Below are positions 63,201 through 64,000 of a stretch of 64,000 nt of DNA, one piece after another (positions within the stretch are counted from its first letter, which is position 1; every line of letters starts with the position of its first letter). Under the pieces are notes generated by a model that was given only the letters and a program-made list of their open reading frames with translations, was not told the origin of the DNA and made no database searches. This stretch comes from FEB-25 sp963822175 (GTDB taxonomy: Bacteria > Chloroflexota > Anaerolineae > Anaerolineales > UBA4823). The DNA is taken from assembly GCA_963822175.1 (NCBI GenBank), contig CAWGGJ010000012.1, positions 1 to 64,000 on the forward strand, read 5' to 3'. The translations under genes were made by a program, and so were the position numbers.

Positions 63201-64000
63201 ACGGCACTCCTTCCACCCCCATGATCCAGCTGCGCCAGGTGGTCAAGCGCTTTAAGACCGGTGCAGGTGAGTACATTGGCTTGCGCGGTGTGGATGTAGA
63301 CATCATGGCAGGTCAGTTCGTCGCCGTTGTTGGCAAATCCGGCAGCGGTAAGTCCACCATGCTAAATATGATCACAGGGATCGACCACCCAACCTCGGGC
63401 GAAGTGCTGGTGAATGGGGTGAACATCTATAAAATGACCGAGAGTGAGCGCTCCTTGTTCCGTGGTCATAACCTGGGGATTGTCTTTCAGTTCTTCCAGC
63501 TGCTGCCCATGCTCACATTGCTTGAAAACACGATGCTCCCAATGGACTACTGTAATGCCTTTTCTCTCGCAGAGCGTCCTGAACGCGCCATGGAACTGCT
63601 CAAGATGGTCGGTTTACAGGGACAGGCACATAAGCTACCAGCAGCGGTGTCAAGTGGACAGCAGCAAGCTGCAGCGATTGCCCGGGCTCTGGCGACCGAC
63701 CCGCCCATCATCGTGGCGGATGAACCGACCGGGAACCTGGATTCACGGTCATCCGAAGAGATCATCGGCCTATTCAACCAATTGGTTGATCAGGGCAAGA
63801 CGATCATCCTGGTCACACATGATCCAACAATTACCAAACGTACCACTCGGACTTTGATCATCGCAGATGGCATGATCATCGACGAGACCGTTGCACGAGC
63901 GCTACCGCTGCTCACCCATACCCAAATGCTCAAGGTTTCCCATCTGCTCGAACGCCAGGAGATACCTGCCGGGAGTACCATCATCCATAAAGACCAGCAT
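63197..64000 (+). CDS. ABC ATPase with C-terminal cyclic-nucleotide-binding-like domain (partial)
   Basis: Open to the window edge. The ATPase (~1-225) has GKSGSGKSTMLN, GIVFQFFQLLPML and IIVADEPTGNLD, but its signature reads VSSGQQQAAAIARALA, with S-S-G replacing S-G-G. After about residue 235 the sequence LPLLTHTQMLKVSHLLERQE followed by PAGSTIIHKDQ looks like the start of a cyclic-nucleotide-binding domain. This fusion suggests ligand control of the exporter, or a partner-binding role. Translation is coupled to the preceding ATPase. Confidence 0.85.
   Translation, partial: MNGTPSTPMIQLRQVVKRFKTGAGEYIGLRGVDVDIMAGQFVAVVGKSGSGKSTMLNMITGIDHPTSGEVLVNGVNIYKMTESERSLFRGHNLGIVFQFFQLLPMLTLLENTMLPMDYCNAFSLAERPERAMELLKMVGLQGQAHKLPAAVSSGQQQAAAIARALATDPPIIVADEPTGNLDSRSSEEIIGLFNQLVDQGKTIILVTHDPTITKRTTRTLIIADGMIIDETVARALPLLTHTQMLKVSHLLERQEIPAGSTIIHKDQH

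Noticed and set aside
1..64000. CRISPR array, transposon or prophage
   Set aside because: No regularly spaced repeats, transposase, integrase or phage structural genes were seen; the only repeats are terminators, operators and paralogous domains.

Overview
The window looks like a chromosomal segment of an uncultured or little-studied bacterium of the Chloroflexota, most likely class Anaerolineae. This is inferred from gene content: Thr/Pro-rich linkers on exported proteins, surface proteins with DUF11, golvesin-like, DUF1906 and YCF48-type domains, an exported protein ending in an ILPILVNNW-type tail, a Gram-positive-type LexA box, and many MacB/FtsX-type ABC exporters. Base composition is moderate, with an AT-richer patch near 8.1-9.4 kb. 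I saw no CRISPR array, insertion sequence, rRNA or phage module.

Layout. 0-3.3 kb: a CBS-ACT regulator, then an octaheme HAO-like cytochrome followed by two mutually related four-helix membrane proteins. 3.4-10.6 kb: a GT2 glycosyltransferase, sbcC, and sbcD, the last two separated by a two-fold-repeat membrane protein, a glycosyltransferase remnant and a polynucleotide kinase/Thg1-like pair (possible RNA repair). 10.6-13.5 kb: an exported C39-like protein with a TPR-like tail and a frameshifted NfeD protease. 13.5-21.6 kb: a complete phosphate regulon on the minus strand (phoB-phoR, pstS-C-A-B, phoU frameshifted, arsC), with an 11-bp-periodic Pho-box-like operator before pstS. 21.7-29.4 kb: a tandem-domain C-GCAxxG-C-C selenoprotein, two medium-chain reductases, an S9 peptidase, and an operon of terpene-cyclase-like, saccharopine-dehydrogenase-like and methyltransferase genes. 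29.6-37.7 kb: lipA, a small NTP-transferase/PAP2 operon, ilvE, a GNAT acetyltransferase with a phosphoesterase, msrA and an EamA transporter. 37.8-46.5 kb: tRNA-Gly, two large FtsX-type permeases with a fused double ATPase, tRNA-Met and a cyclic-nucleotide-binding-like protein. 46.7-52.2 kb: two large surface proteins. 52.2-56.4 kb: UbiD-type decarboxylase, aconitase-X large and small subunits and a class V aminotransferase. 56.4-58.9 kb: small genes including a peroxiredoxin-glutaredoxin fusion whose peroxidatic residue is encoded by in-frame UGA. 58.9-62.2 kb: a LexA-box operon of a RecA-fold protein, an unknown small protein and a divergent family B DNA polymerase. 62.4-64 kb: two further ABC ATPases, the second carrying the start of a cyclic-nucleotide-binding-like domain at the window edge.

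Most interesting: (1) two selenoproteins that ordinary gene calling truncates, each with a plausible bacterial SECIS hairpin; (2) an SOS-controlled operon resembling a mutasome but built on a family B polymerase; (3) adjacent UbiD and aconitase-X genes matching the archaeal-type modified mevalonate route; (4) the polynucleotide kinase/Thg1 pair; (5) the octaheme cytochrome with duplicated membrane partners; (6) repeated -10 boxes exactly 6 nt before start codons, suggesting leaderless mRNAs. Three single-base frameshifts (nfeD, phoU, DUF11 protein) may be assembly errors and should be checked before calling these genes dead.
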